DNA of 64,000 bases from NCBI GenBank assembly GCA_951230915.1, contig OX579642.1, positions 13,785,702-13,849,701 on the forward strand. Reading direction: 5' to 3'. Both the position numbers and the translations under genes were made by a program. Positions 32,805-43,258 of the stretch are shown here, in pieces; position 1 is the stretch's first letter; each line of letters starts with the position of its first letter. Source of the stretch: Antitrichia curtipendula. Its lineage: Eukaryota; Streptophyta; Bryopsida; Hypnales; Leucodontaceae. The notes below the pieces were generated by a model. That model was not told the DNA's origin. It made no database searches and saw nothing but the letters and a program-made list of their open reading frames with translations.

Positions 32805-33750
32805 GTCGGAGGGTCCGTATTGCACCTGTTGCAACAGAGACAACCGCTCACCACTAGGAGCTTGTTGTCTGGATCGGATGCACCCATGTCTAAGAAATCC
32901 GAGTCGGTTGAAGGGAGCTTCTTGCCGTTCTCTTATCCTAGGCCTTCTCTTCTGGGCTCTGCAACCGACGCGGCTTCCGCAGCCATTGACTTCTCCAAGG
33001 GGAATGTGGAAGAAGGCGTGGTCGACAGCCCACCGAGTAGAGGATCATTGAGGACCCCGATTTGCTCGCCTTCACCTGTGAAAAAGAGTGACTTCATTCC
33101 TAGTCGATTGTGCTCGCAATCGCCAACTTTACGGACTTCAAACACCCCACACAGGAAACTATATGTAGATGAAGAACACCAGGCAGTGGATCCTCACCTT
33201 GAAGATGGTTTAAAATCACATGCAGCAGTTGCATATCACCCTCTACAGGGTGATGATTACAATACAGATTCGACAAGAGGAGGTTGCAAGAGGAAGGTCC
33301 CATCCGGTGCATGCAATGCAGATCAAGTCCCGCGCATTGCAGAGATTATTGGCTCCATTCCTCCGAAATCCGTGGGAGGTGGATCTTCACCTTCTGGAGT
33401 ACCTATATCCCACCGAACAACTCTTCGAAACTTTCGAGGGTCAAATTACACACGATCAACAACAACTGCTGATTTGTACATAAGTACTACCAATAGACCA
33501 TTTCCAAGGCCGCCTTGTCGAAGTTGCAGGTCTCTTTCAAATGATGGCACAGGGCGGAAGTGAACGCAAGCAACGAAGAGAAGTGAAGGAACTAATGCTG
33601 ATGGGCATGTTTGGCCGTGTCCTTTCTGCAAGTGAAGATCCAAGGCCTTCTCGACGCGAGGATATCCTTAGAGGGTTGAGCAAGTTGAAAGCAGTAGAGG
33701 CTGCCAATGAAGCAGCAAAAAATTGTTCCTCCACCAAAAATGATGGCTAG
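32805..33750 (+). pseudogene. Ser/Pro-rich C-terminal region of the palindrome-linked gene, broken
   Basis: After the acceptor at 32804 a frame runs through a Ser/Pro-rich stretch (SKKSESVEGS; SPPSRGSLRTPICSPSPVKK). At about 33330-33370 the better frame shifts by one base to LLEYLYPTEQLFETFEGQIT. It then meets a TAA (33481-33483, one C-to-T change from CAA) and continues in the same frame to KAVEAANEAAKNCSSTKNDG. The region contains a degenerate palindrome at 33645-33665. No known domain; it looks intrinsically disordered. The decay matches the upstream segments, so I treat it as the tail of one broken gene or the last gene of the same unit. Confidence 0.5.
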
Positions 33751-34430
33751 TGGATTAGTTCCCTTTTGGAATGCAATGAATTTTGTATAGCATCCATTAC
33801 TATTAATAGAATATTCATTCACAAAATTTTTTTAGAAAAGGCAAAGGCTTCATGTGCACATGGCCTTCATATTTTTACACTATCATATTCAATCATTAGA
33901 ATTACGGCAGTGATTTTAGTTACTAGGCATTACGGTATATGTAAATGAGATAAATTGGTTCATATGTAGATGGGATCTCAAGTAGATTCATGTTCCTGAA
34001 CGTAAATTGACTACTTCACTTGTTATAAATGTTACATACTTTTTGACCACCCATTTGCAATTCCATTTTGCATTGTTTGAGCTTGTGCTTGCTCTAAGCT
34101 TTGACAAAATGTAACAAAAATTTATCTTCATGGCCATTTAAAAATAGCAATCTCTGGACTAACTGTTGGTAAGGGTGTCCATATTTATCTTTGCCTCCAA
34201 CAACTTATCTTTGGAAAGAAAGGACTTAGGTTCTCATACTGACCATTTCGTCTCATTTTAATGAAAATGGCCTTCCTATATGTTTTACAATTCCAAATGC
34301 TCTGAATTTTTTCATTCATGTAGCCACTTGCTTTGAAGAATGAATCCAAAGAGTAACCACCATTTTGGACATATTTTCATACCAATGTGACCTTGTGAAG
34401 TGCAACTGCCCGGATTTTCGAAAGGACAAG
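33751..34430. other. Intergenic; no gene recognised
   Basis: AT-rich 3' flank of the palindrome-linked gene. Weak TTATCTTTG half-sites near 34184-34215 may be the last traces of the 21-bp motif. Confidence 0.45.
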
Positions 34431-34650
34431 AAAAGGATTATTGTCAATTGAAACGCTATATCTTGCAATCCATATTCTGAAAATTTCTGAAATTTTTTCC
34501 ACAACTTTTCAAGCTAGTTTAATACAAGATTCTAGGTTCCATTGTCCAAAAATGTTTTTTTTCTAAAGATTGGTACTTCTATTAGAAATAGTAGTTTTGG
34601 AGCGTTTTTGGTGAAAACTTTGTCTCTGACCTTTACGGGTTAAGCTGATC
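34431..34650. repeat. Dispersed repeat fragment shared with 19.84-20.0 kb
   Basis: Matches 19838-20010 over blocks such as TATCTTGCAATCCA, TGAAATTTTTTCCACA, TCCAAAAATG with a T-run, and GTTTTGGAGCGTTT-TGGTGAAAAC. It ends in a terminus-like CCTTTACGGGTTAA. No coding content. Confidence 0.7.
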
Positions 34651-34794
34651 TTTTCATGCTGTGGGATGCTGGAAGTTCATCTTCAAGCTTTGTTTGTGAT
34701 GGGAGACTAATCTTCATGTTACTTGTCTAAGTTAGAAAATGATCTACTGTACAGTTAAAAAATTTAGATTGGAGTTTAAAAGCACTGGTCACTA

Positions 34795-35261
34795 ACATAA
34801 ACCAACCCATTGTGGTCAGAATTAGGAGTTTGACCTCATATGGTTGCTGAAATTTTTTAATTTTTTTTCTACTATAATACAAGTGTGAGAAATAGTAAGA
34901 GAAATTGAATTTTTTTTTTTTTAAGTATGATTTTGCTATGAATTTTTGAAGTTCTCAATGCATCATGGTCCAAAAGAGTCTATAGACTACCTTAGAACCA
35001 ACAAAACCTAAATCCATCGTACTCATTTTGTTCACCTAAAGCAGTCGTAGTATTTTCTAACATAGAAGGCCTAAAAAGTCAATTCTTACAATCAATTCTC
35101 ATTGAAAAATTAGAAGTTCTTAATGAAGCCACTAATCACTCCATTAGTGTTGTGTAAGACATGTATTGAAGCCAAAATCTCACAAACTGAAAAAATCCAT
35201 AATGGGGGCAATTCCTAGATGTCCACTATGGATCATCTAACTACAATGGGTTGTTCCACCT
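34795..35261. mobile_element. TA-flanked MITE, copy 2 of 3 (diverged ends)
   Basis: Interior and ends match the 7.6 and 58.8 kb copies (CCCATTGTGGTCAGAATT; GTCTATAGACTACC). Terminal bases are diverged: ACATAAACCAACCC on the left and TTGTTCCACCT on the right. TA lies on both sides (34793-34794 and 35262-35263). Oldest-looking of the three copies. Confidence 0.75.
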
Positions 35262-35731
35262 TAGGGCCGCTTTACACTACAGCACAAGATGGAGAGTCTT
35301 TCGATATCAACCAATGAAATTACAGAAATCCCAAAGTTTGGCTTCTCGAGCCTTCACACTAGGAGGCACAATCCAAAGTCTACTAACCTCAAAACTGACA
35401 ATATGTCAGAAAAACGCCTACATGGCGACGGACTCTTGTCATGAGTTTGGGTCAAGCAAAAATGGAAATCCAAACTCTAGTTGAGAGGCCGTTGAATTTT
35501 GAAGAAAAAATAAATAAAATAAATAAAAACTGACAAGATTTCAGCCGTTAGATCTGAACGGACCGTTTCTTTAAGGCAACAAATAAGATGCACTTTCTTC
35601 TCTCTCTCTCTCATGCATCTTGATAGAAATTGCTCAATTTTTTTGCAGCTCTTTGTTGTTTGTTAGCTCTCTCATTTTTTCGCAAGTAGAGAAGATGGAC
35701 AATTTTTCTCAAAATCCTTTTTTTTGCAGCC
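35262..35731. other. No gene recognised
   Basis: Holds a CT-rich microsatellite (TTCTCTCTCTCTCTCATG near 35599-35615). Short frames without domains. Confidence 0.4.
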
Positions 35732-35734
35732 AAT

Positions 35735-35920
35735 CACTAGAAGAAACCTGTGTTTTTTCTGACGTCCCAAAACTGGACGTCAAATTTTTTGGACATCAAA
35801 CATAACATTAGGATGCTAGTTTTGATGTCAAAACTAGCATCCTAATGTTATGTTTGATGTCCAAAAAATTTGACGTCTAGTTTTTGAATGTCAAAAAAAT
35901 CCCATGGGTTTCTTCTAGTG
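35735..35920. mobile_element. 186-bp hairpin MITE with CACTAGAAGAAACC ends and AAT duplication
   Basis: Starts CACTAGAAGAAACC and ends with its inverse GGTTTCTTCTAGTG. AAT is duplicated on both sides (35732-35734 and 35921-35923). The interior is almost entirely palindromic, with repeated GACGTC/GATGTC blocks and a centre at about 35825-35830. Related ends occur at 38035-38072 and in the 73-bp element at 41532-41604. CACTA-like ends with a 3-bp duplication fit CACTA elements; the nearby PIF/Harbinger remnant, also a 3-bp-duplication superfamily, is the alternative source. Confidence 0.88.
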
Positions 35921-36647
35921 AATCGCCTTTGATTGGGTCAAAAAAAATTCTGACTCCAATTTCTTACGGAGCATTTCAACCGTTTTCAACTGAAGTTAGA
36001 GAGAAGAGAGTAGAAGAGAGTAGAAGAGAGTCAAAAGACAAATGTTGTAAGGATAGAAGAGAGGGTTGTCAAGGGAGGCGATTGTGAGATTACAGGATCC
36101 TCCAAAAAGAGAGTTGCTCCTAAGCAAAAGGTTGTTTCAAAGAAAAAAGAAGCTCCAAAAAAAAAGGGGGCGGTAAAAATTGAAGGAGAAGTCAAAGGAG
36201 AGAGGCAAATTGAATGGGGGAGGACTCGGAGGTGTTTCAATTGATTGCATTGAAGGGGGAGATGGAGACTAAATTCATCAGAAACGGCAAAAAAACAAGG
36301 TATGTAATTTCTACTCTAATTTAGATTTTTCTACAAAAAATTTGGATTGAGGATTGGGGCCAATTAGGGTCCTAAAGGCCTTTGCTGCGCGCCCGTGCCT
36401 GGCCACACGGCCTCCCTTTTCCCCCATTGTATATGCAAATGGGGTGTTGCCGGTGGGGTTTGAGACCTAGTCTCCACCACCATAATGCAAGAGCCTTTGC
36501 ATGATATGAACAAACCCTCCACCTACTTCTTCTACTTGATGAATGCTACCTTCTTTTCTCATTTACATCCTACAAAGTCCTTATTTCACAATGAGAGCAT
36601 GTGTTGTAATTGTTCTTCCAGTGCTGTTTTTGACTCCTTTATGATTT

Positions 36648-37133
36648 TTGAATCTTTTGCTTGCAAGAATTGATACTTGGGTGAGGCTTCATGTTCAAAT
36701 GCTTGTCATGCTATCTAAATTCAACTGCACTATTGTGGCATGCCATAAGAAATTCAAGGCCATTTTTAATTCTTACATAGAAGACAAAATGGCTAATGGC
36801 ATTTCAGGCAATAACCAGCAAGAGAACAAATTCTACGATACTTTAGATGAATGGTATCACCAAGCTGGAAAAATCATGAAGCATGTCTTGTCTACAATTA
36901 TAGATCATGTCTAAAATTAGACCAATTCAGCCCCGGATGTGGAGAGTGCAACAACTCCAACAACCATTTCTACAACACCGTCAAAAGATAAACAAAACTT
37001 TCATGACAGAGCCATTGTTATCTTTGAGAAAATGGCATAAACTAGCACATGTTTGATGAAAAACTCTGAGAGAACAAATGAGCTACTAGAAAGAGTAGAC
37101 TATCAATTTGATCGTTTGATCAACAAGCTCTAG
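36648..37133 (+). pseudogene. Myb/SANT-like companion protein of a PIF/Harbinger element, decayed
   Basis: Contains KKFKAIFNSYIEDKMANGISGNN and ENKFYDTLDEWYHQAGKIMKH, typical of the Myb/SANT-like protein encoded next to PIF/Harbinger transposases, which helps the transposase bind DNA. The frame meets TAA at 36912 and further stops, yet the same frame keeps coding character to LLERVDYQFDRLINKL (about 37080-37130). A possible upstream exon ends at AAACAAGG/TATG near 36300. It converges on the transposase remnant on the minus strand. Confidence 0.7.
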
Positions 37134-37379
37134 AATATGCTACTCCTCATGTAAGCTACAATCATTGTCATCATCATTGTAGGTACAATTTTCAAATTGA
37201 ATGTCTAAATTTCTAGCCAAATGACTTTGGTAAAAAGTCTCGGCTAGCAATAGATGAACTCAAGTTGAATTAGCCAACATGTTCTTCATTTTTTGTATAT
37301 TTTTGTTCTTGTTTCTTTACATGCAGGATTTTCCTCATTCTTGATTTCTTCTTCTTCCAATTCTATGAATGGAGTTTCT

Positions 37380-38030
37380 TTATCTTTTGGATTTTTTTTG
37401 GAGTTCTCTCATTTGCCACAATGATGATTCCAAAGTGTGAAACATATCAGTTTCTTGCAGTTTTCCAAATGACACATTGGCTTTAACTTGAAGCTCTTTT
37501 TCTGCTTCTTTAGCCCAATCCATAGAGAATTCATCATTCTCTAGAATGCATAGATTGTAAAGACATAGAGATGCTGTAACAATGTCAGACAAATTTTGAA
37601 GTGACATGTCAATTCTTTTCAATAATATGCACCATCTTCCTTTCAGAATTTCAAATGCTCTTTCCACAGCCATACAGGTGCTTGATTGGATAAAATTCCA
37701 ATGTGATTTTTTTCTAGGCAATCCTTCTCCCTTGATGGTGAGTAAAACCAAGGTCTCATAGGATACTCAGCATCACCATGAATTTGTAAGGTAAAAATGA
37801 ACCTCTTATAGTCTTCTTTCCAATTTCAGATTTCTAAAATAAGGACCAATCATAAATCCATCCAACCCATCCAAAATCACAGTCCCAGAATTTGCAGTCA
37901 GCATCTACAACTCCTTGTAGTAAACATGAATAATTTCACTTTTGGCAATAGTATGCAACATGGTCATGAGATGGTGCTATAATAGAGATGTGGCTACCAT
38001 CTATTGCCCTTAGAATAAGCATTTGAGACC
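37380..38030 (-). pseudogene. PIF/Harbinger transposase remnant (DDE_Tnp_4)
   Basis: Reading leftwards on the minus strand: AIDGSHISIIAPSHD (first Asp, about 38000-37960), GVVDADCKFWDCDFGWVG (second Asp, about 37915-37860), EIGKKTIRGSFLPYKF, YPMRPWFYSPSRE (about 37765-37730), and MAVERAFEILKGRWCILLKR (Glu region, about 37670-37610). These are in the order and with the wording of plant Harbinger nucleases (D, D, E). Frameshifts near 37790 and 37720 and internal stops make it non-functional. The N-terminal part is missing beyond 38030. Confidence 0.85.
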
Positions 38031-38034
38031 ATTG

Positions 38035-38072
38035 TTTTTTTGACATAAAAAAAACACAGGTTTCTTCTAGTG
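38035..38072. mobile_element. Single MITE terminus (CACTAGAAGAAACC type)
   Basis: Ends in CACAGGTTTCTTCTAGTG, the inverse of the left end of the 35735-35920 element. It abuts the point where the Harbinger coding sequence stops, so it is either a truncated MITE or the outer inverted repeat of the Harbinger copy itself, paired with the matching end at 35735. Confidence 0.65.
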
Positions 38073-38619
38073 AAGGCACCGATTGAGAAAAAGAAATAAT
38101 ATTTCAATCAAGCTAATTAATTTTTCTATCTTCAAGAAATGTTTCAAAAAATAATGAATAAAATACAACCCGTAGGTACCTGCCCAAAATCCCATTTGTC
38201 TTGTGAAGGAACAATGGTTCTTTAGGGATTAAAAATTTGCAAAAGCACTCATTGGAAGTTAAACTACTATAGAAGACCTCCCCTTTTTACAACAAAATTC
38301 TAAAGATGAATCAGTGAACTTTTGTCCTATTAGAAGAATTATTTATCATCCATCAAACGCCAAACGTCCATATTGATGTTTAAGATTAAGGTTGAAAAGG
38401 TAAAGGTGCATCCACTTTTTGGATGTGTGGATCTTTAGGGGTTATCTCTATAAAAATATTGTGGATCAAAATGGTCCAATGGATGACTTCACAATTAATA
38501 GTAGACAAAGAGAATGCACCTATTGGACGAGCTATTGGAGAATTTTGTTGGCTACCTTGGTCATGGGGGCTGCCTCTTTGCATGGTTAAAAGACCATGAG
38601 GGATGCTCTACTAATATAG
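38073..38619. other. Repeat terminus and short intergenic stretch
   Basis: 38100-38232 is another copy of the dispersed-family end (AACAATGGTTCTTTAGGGATTAA). No gene is recognised up to the LINE target duplication at 38620. Confidence 0.5.
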
Positions 38620-38965
38620 TATCTTCTATTTATTTATTTATTTATTTTGACACAAATGAAATGGAATTTCATTGCAAAGAAAAAATACAAACTAGCTAGC
38701 CACAAGTGGCCTGGCCGGGAGAGAATTCAACCAACCAACCAAAGACAAGACCACGATCCAACCCAACCCGACCCAAGACAAAGAGCATCAAGCAAGCAGA
38801 GTGCAGCGGAGAGCCGTGAGGCCCCCTACAGCCTACCACCTCAAGTTGAACCAAAGCCCCGATCTGCCGGGCCACCCTTCAAGGCGGTTGAAACACGAAC
38901 CCCACCCTTGGCCCAGCCATCACCCACCGGAGAAGACCCTCAACCATGTCAACAAAGAAACCAAA

Positions 38966-41900
38966 TCAATACCTCCTATCTAAAAAGTTCCCCCGTAACT
39001 TCTGTTTCTCCTTAGGGGAGCGACGCTTGGGGCTGATCACATTAGCCCATTTGACTCTACCATAATCAATCATCCCTCGCCAAATATGATCAATCAACCG
39101 CTCCAAAGTCCACACTTGATTGTTAAAAACGAGGTCATTGCGTTGCATCCAAAGAGTCCACAAAACTGTAGAACAAAGTTCAAGCCAAATCCTCTTGACC
39201 TTATTGAAACGTCGGGGGATTGCCACCAAAAAAGTCCCTTGGTGCCACGTGAGTGGCTGCTACGGTCCTTGGACCTCCCGCCCCTCAAGAGCGACGTTCA
39301 AAATGTGAATAGCCCATTGCTATGCTCTCTGTGTTGAGAGACACTCCCAGAATTGGTGGAGGACAGTCTCTTCTGATCTTCACGGGCACACATGGCAAAG
39401 AGTGTCCACCGCCCCATCAATCCTTCCTTGCCATTGGTTGACAACAACAGCATGGTGCCAAATAAGCCGTAAAAGCCCTGCCTCTTTTCTAATCCTCTCT
39501 AGAGGCCACATTGTGCACCACTTCAATTGAAAATCTTCAGGCAAAATACCACCCCATTTCCGCGTGACAGGGTTAGAAACCTGGTGGTGTTTCAAGAGAA
39601 GCTTGCGACCAAGTTTAGCAGTGAAGTTCATCAAAGCTGTATTGGGTTTTGTTGTGTTCCACTTGAACTTATTGGGGTCCAAGCCAACTAATCAATGCGA
39701 CCGTAGAATAGTAAGACTTCAATCTTCTTTGGCCCATATAAAATTGATGTCACCCTGACCCGATGAAAGATCCTAGTGATGGCCCAATCTTTGGAAGGAC
39801 GAAAAGAGGGAGGCTTGGGTCTTAAGATACAAGTTGTAGGGAGGACCAAATAACCATCATGTTTCCATGTATGGGGCCATGTCTGTGCGGGAGTGCCAAG
39901 CATGATATTACTCCGTTCCAGGGCCTGAATAACGATAATGGGGACTCAATGATTGTCTTGATGGTACCACCCTATCCATTCTCCATCCCTCACACAAGGT
40001 TGCGGCTTATCCAACACATCTCCCCACCGCGCTTGAAGGGCTCTTGTGGCAGCTAACCAAGCTCTTGACTCCTTGGGCAGGAGGCCATTGCCCTCAATCA
40101 CCTCCTCGGGGGAAAGAAAATTGCCATCTTTCCACACGTCTTTGATCTAGCAGACACCTTGGCGGTGGAAGCTTGTAGCCTTGATCTTTGAGAAATCAGG
40201 ACCAAGGAGTATGAGGTTGGGAGACCACCAAAGCGACTCCACACCAATTTCTTCTAGCATTCTTGGAGGGACCGATATCACATCCTCTCTAAGCTTTCGC
40301 TAGGATGTGCCAACCCGGTTCCACACTGTGGATCCCCTATATGCTTGAGAATGTGGAAGCGTAAAGTACTTTATGCTAGGGGCCCACCGTCCACCTTTAT
40401 ATGGTTGAAAATGGCTCAAGCGGTGTTTCAAAAACATATGCAAGCTGGAAGACCCTGGCTCACAGGCCTTGAGAATCCATTTGGTCATGAGGGTAGTGAG
40501 AGCATCATGGAGGTGGATAACATTGATTCCACCATTTTCCTTTGTCTGCCACAGCATTGAATCCACGAGCCTTTGGTTTGGGCTCAATGCATAGAGCCAA
40601 ACCACATGTAGTTCTAAATAGAGGAGGTCACTTTCCTGCTTTTGTGTCTGCCCAAATGGAGACAAAGTATAGTATAGAAGATAAAAGCACACTATTGACG
40701 ATCACTCCCTGTCCGGTGGAGTTGATTCTTGCAGTGCACCAATATTGGAGCTTCTGAAATATCCCGTCATGTAATAATTTGTCCACAGAGTGTGTCCCTA
40801 AGTTGATGCCAAATGGTGTCCCTAAGAGCTTACTAACATTGGGGCCATCAACCCACGTAATGCTAAGTTGACCCGTCCCTTGAGGCTGTGCACGCACGGC
40901 CCCAACATGCTAGTAACCGCATGATTTGGTCCAATTTAGGGCCAAGCCAAAGGCCAAGCAGAAACGGTTCATTAGTGCCACTCTTGTCACTAGTGTACCT
41001 TCTTCACCCTGTAGTGTGAAGGACATGTCGTCAGCATATTGGGCAAGGACTTGTTGCCGATCCCCCCCATGGAGACTTATACCTTTGATCGTGCTGATGG
41101 TGACCTTGGCCTTGACCATGGTGTTTAGTGCCTCAGCCACAATCAAAAAAAGGTAAGGTGCTAGTGGACAACCTTGTCTAACTCCTCGCTCAATTGCAAA
41201 TTGCTGAGATTGAGATCCATTGACCTTGACTGTCGCTGTAGTATTTTTAAAGAGTAGCTTAGTCATAGCCACAAACTCGAGGGGCATACCAAGTCTTTCC
41301 ATGGCACGGAAAAGAAATGACCATTCAACCATATTATACGCCTTAGAAAAATCAAGTTTCAAGAATATGAGGGGTTGTTTGGAGTGTTCTGCCCACGCAA
41401 TCGTCTCATGAGTTAATAATATGTTGTCTAGGATAAAATGCATAGGCAAAAATGCTAACTAGTCAAAATCAATAACTTTCATCAAAATGGATTGAAGTCA
41501 GAGTTGTAGTGCTTTGACAAATAACTTGTACCACTATAGAAAACCCATATTTTTTTTTACGTCTAAAATTTGGACGTCAAAAAAAACACGGGTTTCTTAT
41601 ACTGTACGCAACATTGAGTAGTGTGACAGGCCTCCAATTTGTTAATTTGCTCCCCGAGTCTTCTTTGTGTAGCAGTGTGATCAAACCCTTAGTCACTCCT
41701 AGAGGTAGTTGTTGCATATTAATAGATTTGGTGATCATTTGCCATTAGTCATCCTTAATTGTGTCCCAATATTGTTTGAAGAATTCTAAGATGACCCCAT
41801 CAGGGCCTGGAGCTTTGCTTCTATTCAAATCTAAGACGACTGCATCAAGGACCTCAAGTGTGATTGGTTTACTCAGGGAGTGCTTCATGTCTGCCGTAAG

Positions 41901-43258
41901 TTTGTTCCTCAAGCATGACAATGCTTTCTCAGCCGTTGCCTCCTTTTCTGCTGAGCGGGGGGGGGAGGAGGTTGTGTATAATTTTTGATAATACCTTGAG
42001 CAAATTGCTTCAAGGTTAGGTTGGTCAGTAAAAGTACTCCCTTGCTCATCTTCAAGCTCTGTGATGTTCAATGCCCCTGTGTGAGCCTTGGCAGCTTGGA
42101 AGAATTTTTTAGTGCAGCCTATCCAACCTTCATCCATTTAACACGGCTACGAATCCTTTGTCCCTCTGCTAGGTGTTGTTCAAATGTGGAGAGTTGGTCT
42201 CCAAGAGCGCCAATTTGCTCTTGGATGTTTTGATTTTGTGGGTCATTTTGAAGGCCTTGGTGCAGATCAACTAGTTGACCATGCAATTCTGACTCCGTTT
42301 TCCTTCTCTCCTTTGTCCTTTGAATGCAAAAGCCTTTATAAAATTTGACCACTTTTCTTAATTTGCCCATGAATTCCAGCCTCAGAAACTGGTTCTAGAT
42401 ACGGACTATAGTGATTTTGACCTCAAGGTCTGATAGATAGTAACTAGACATTTTATACAAGAATTAACGTGGGCTAGATTCTAATAATTGAACCGTATGG
42501 ACCACAGGAAGGTGATCGGAGAAGTTACAATTACCTTGAATAAAGTATTCAACTATAAGGTTGGGCACTGCTCCAGCTTGGTGGAACGCATAACATTGGT
42601 CTAGTTGTGCTAAAGATCTCAAGCCACTACAATGTCGGTTGTCCCAAGAGTATTTCAACCTACATTGTGCTGAAAAATTATCAGCTACCTTAAAAGCGTC
42701 TTTAAGTAATGAGAAAACCCAACTTTCCCCCACTGAAAAAATCCTTCCATTGAGATTGGATTTGTCTTCTTGCCTCTCCACAAAATTCCAATCTCCACAC
42801 ATCAACTAGCGGCAATCTCGGGGAAGAGAGTCAGTCAATTCTTCCCATAAGGCACATCTAGCTCTAGCACTATTTGATGCATAGACATTTAAAATGGAGA
42901 GGTCACCCCCCGATAAACCTTTTAGCTGAACCCATTGTGCTTGACCACAAGGGGAGTGCCCCCTATCTGCCAATAGATGGGAGATGCGAAGGGAAATCCA
43001 CATACGGATGCCCCTTGTACCTGCTCCTACATCCCCTTCTCCATATCCAAAGCCCATTGTTACTTTGTGCCCTACAAAGATCGTCCGGGGCCAAATTCTC
43101 CTATCTAATGTGTCCTCTTTGGCACCTTGCAAGTAGTGCTCTTGGAGGCAGAGGATGTCTAATTCCTTGAGCACTGGTTGATAGTAATTTCTCACAACGT
43201 CTACCTTCAAAGGGTCATTAAGGCCTTGAACATTTTGCATTAGAAGTTTTACCTTCAT
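38966..43258 (-). pseudogene. LINE ORF2: endonuclease, reverse transcriptase, zf-RVT region
   Basis: Starts MKVKLLMQNVQGLNDPLK at 43258. Endonuclease marks are QNVQGLND, DILCLQEHYL and, after an in-frame TAG at 42806, CGDWNFVE. Reverse transcriptase marks are SKAPGPDGV (about 41800), WRPVTLLNVAYK spanning the MITE site, LDFSKAYNMVEW (about 41350), GVRQGCPLAPYLF (about 41180), and the catalytic QYADDMSF (about 41030). KLLGTPFG follows near 40810. The C-terminal part (40.3-39.0 kb) has zf-RVT-like sequence (WGGILPEDFQLKW) and LWTLWMQRNDLVF. Such proteins nick target DNA and copy element RNA onto it. Frames change several times, so this copy is dead. The stop after DCR could be a CAG-to-TAG change. 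Confidence 0.88.
41532..41604. mobile_element. 73-bp MITE inside the LINE reverse transcriptase
   Basis: Ends are CACTATAGAAAACCC (left) and, from the right on minus, CAGTATAAGAAACCC. TAC is duplicated exactly at 41529-41531 and 41605-41607. The interior is a hairpin around GACGTC/TACGTC, like the 186-bp element at 35735. Removing it with one TAC restores the LINE reading frame across WRPVTLLNVAYK. Confidence 0.92.

Noticed and set aside
34184..34215. Further 21-bp palindrome copies
   Set aside because: Only left half-sites (TTATCTTTG) are present; the right arms do not match.
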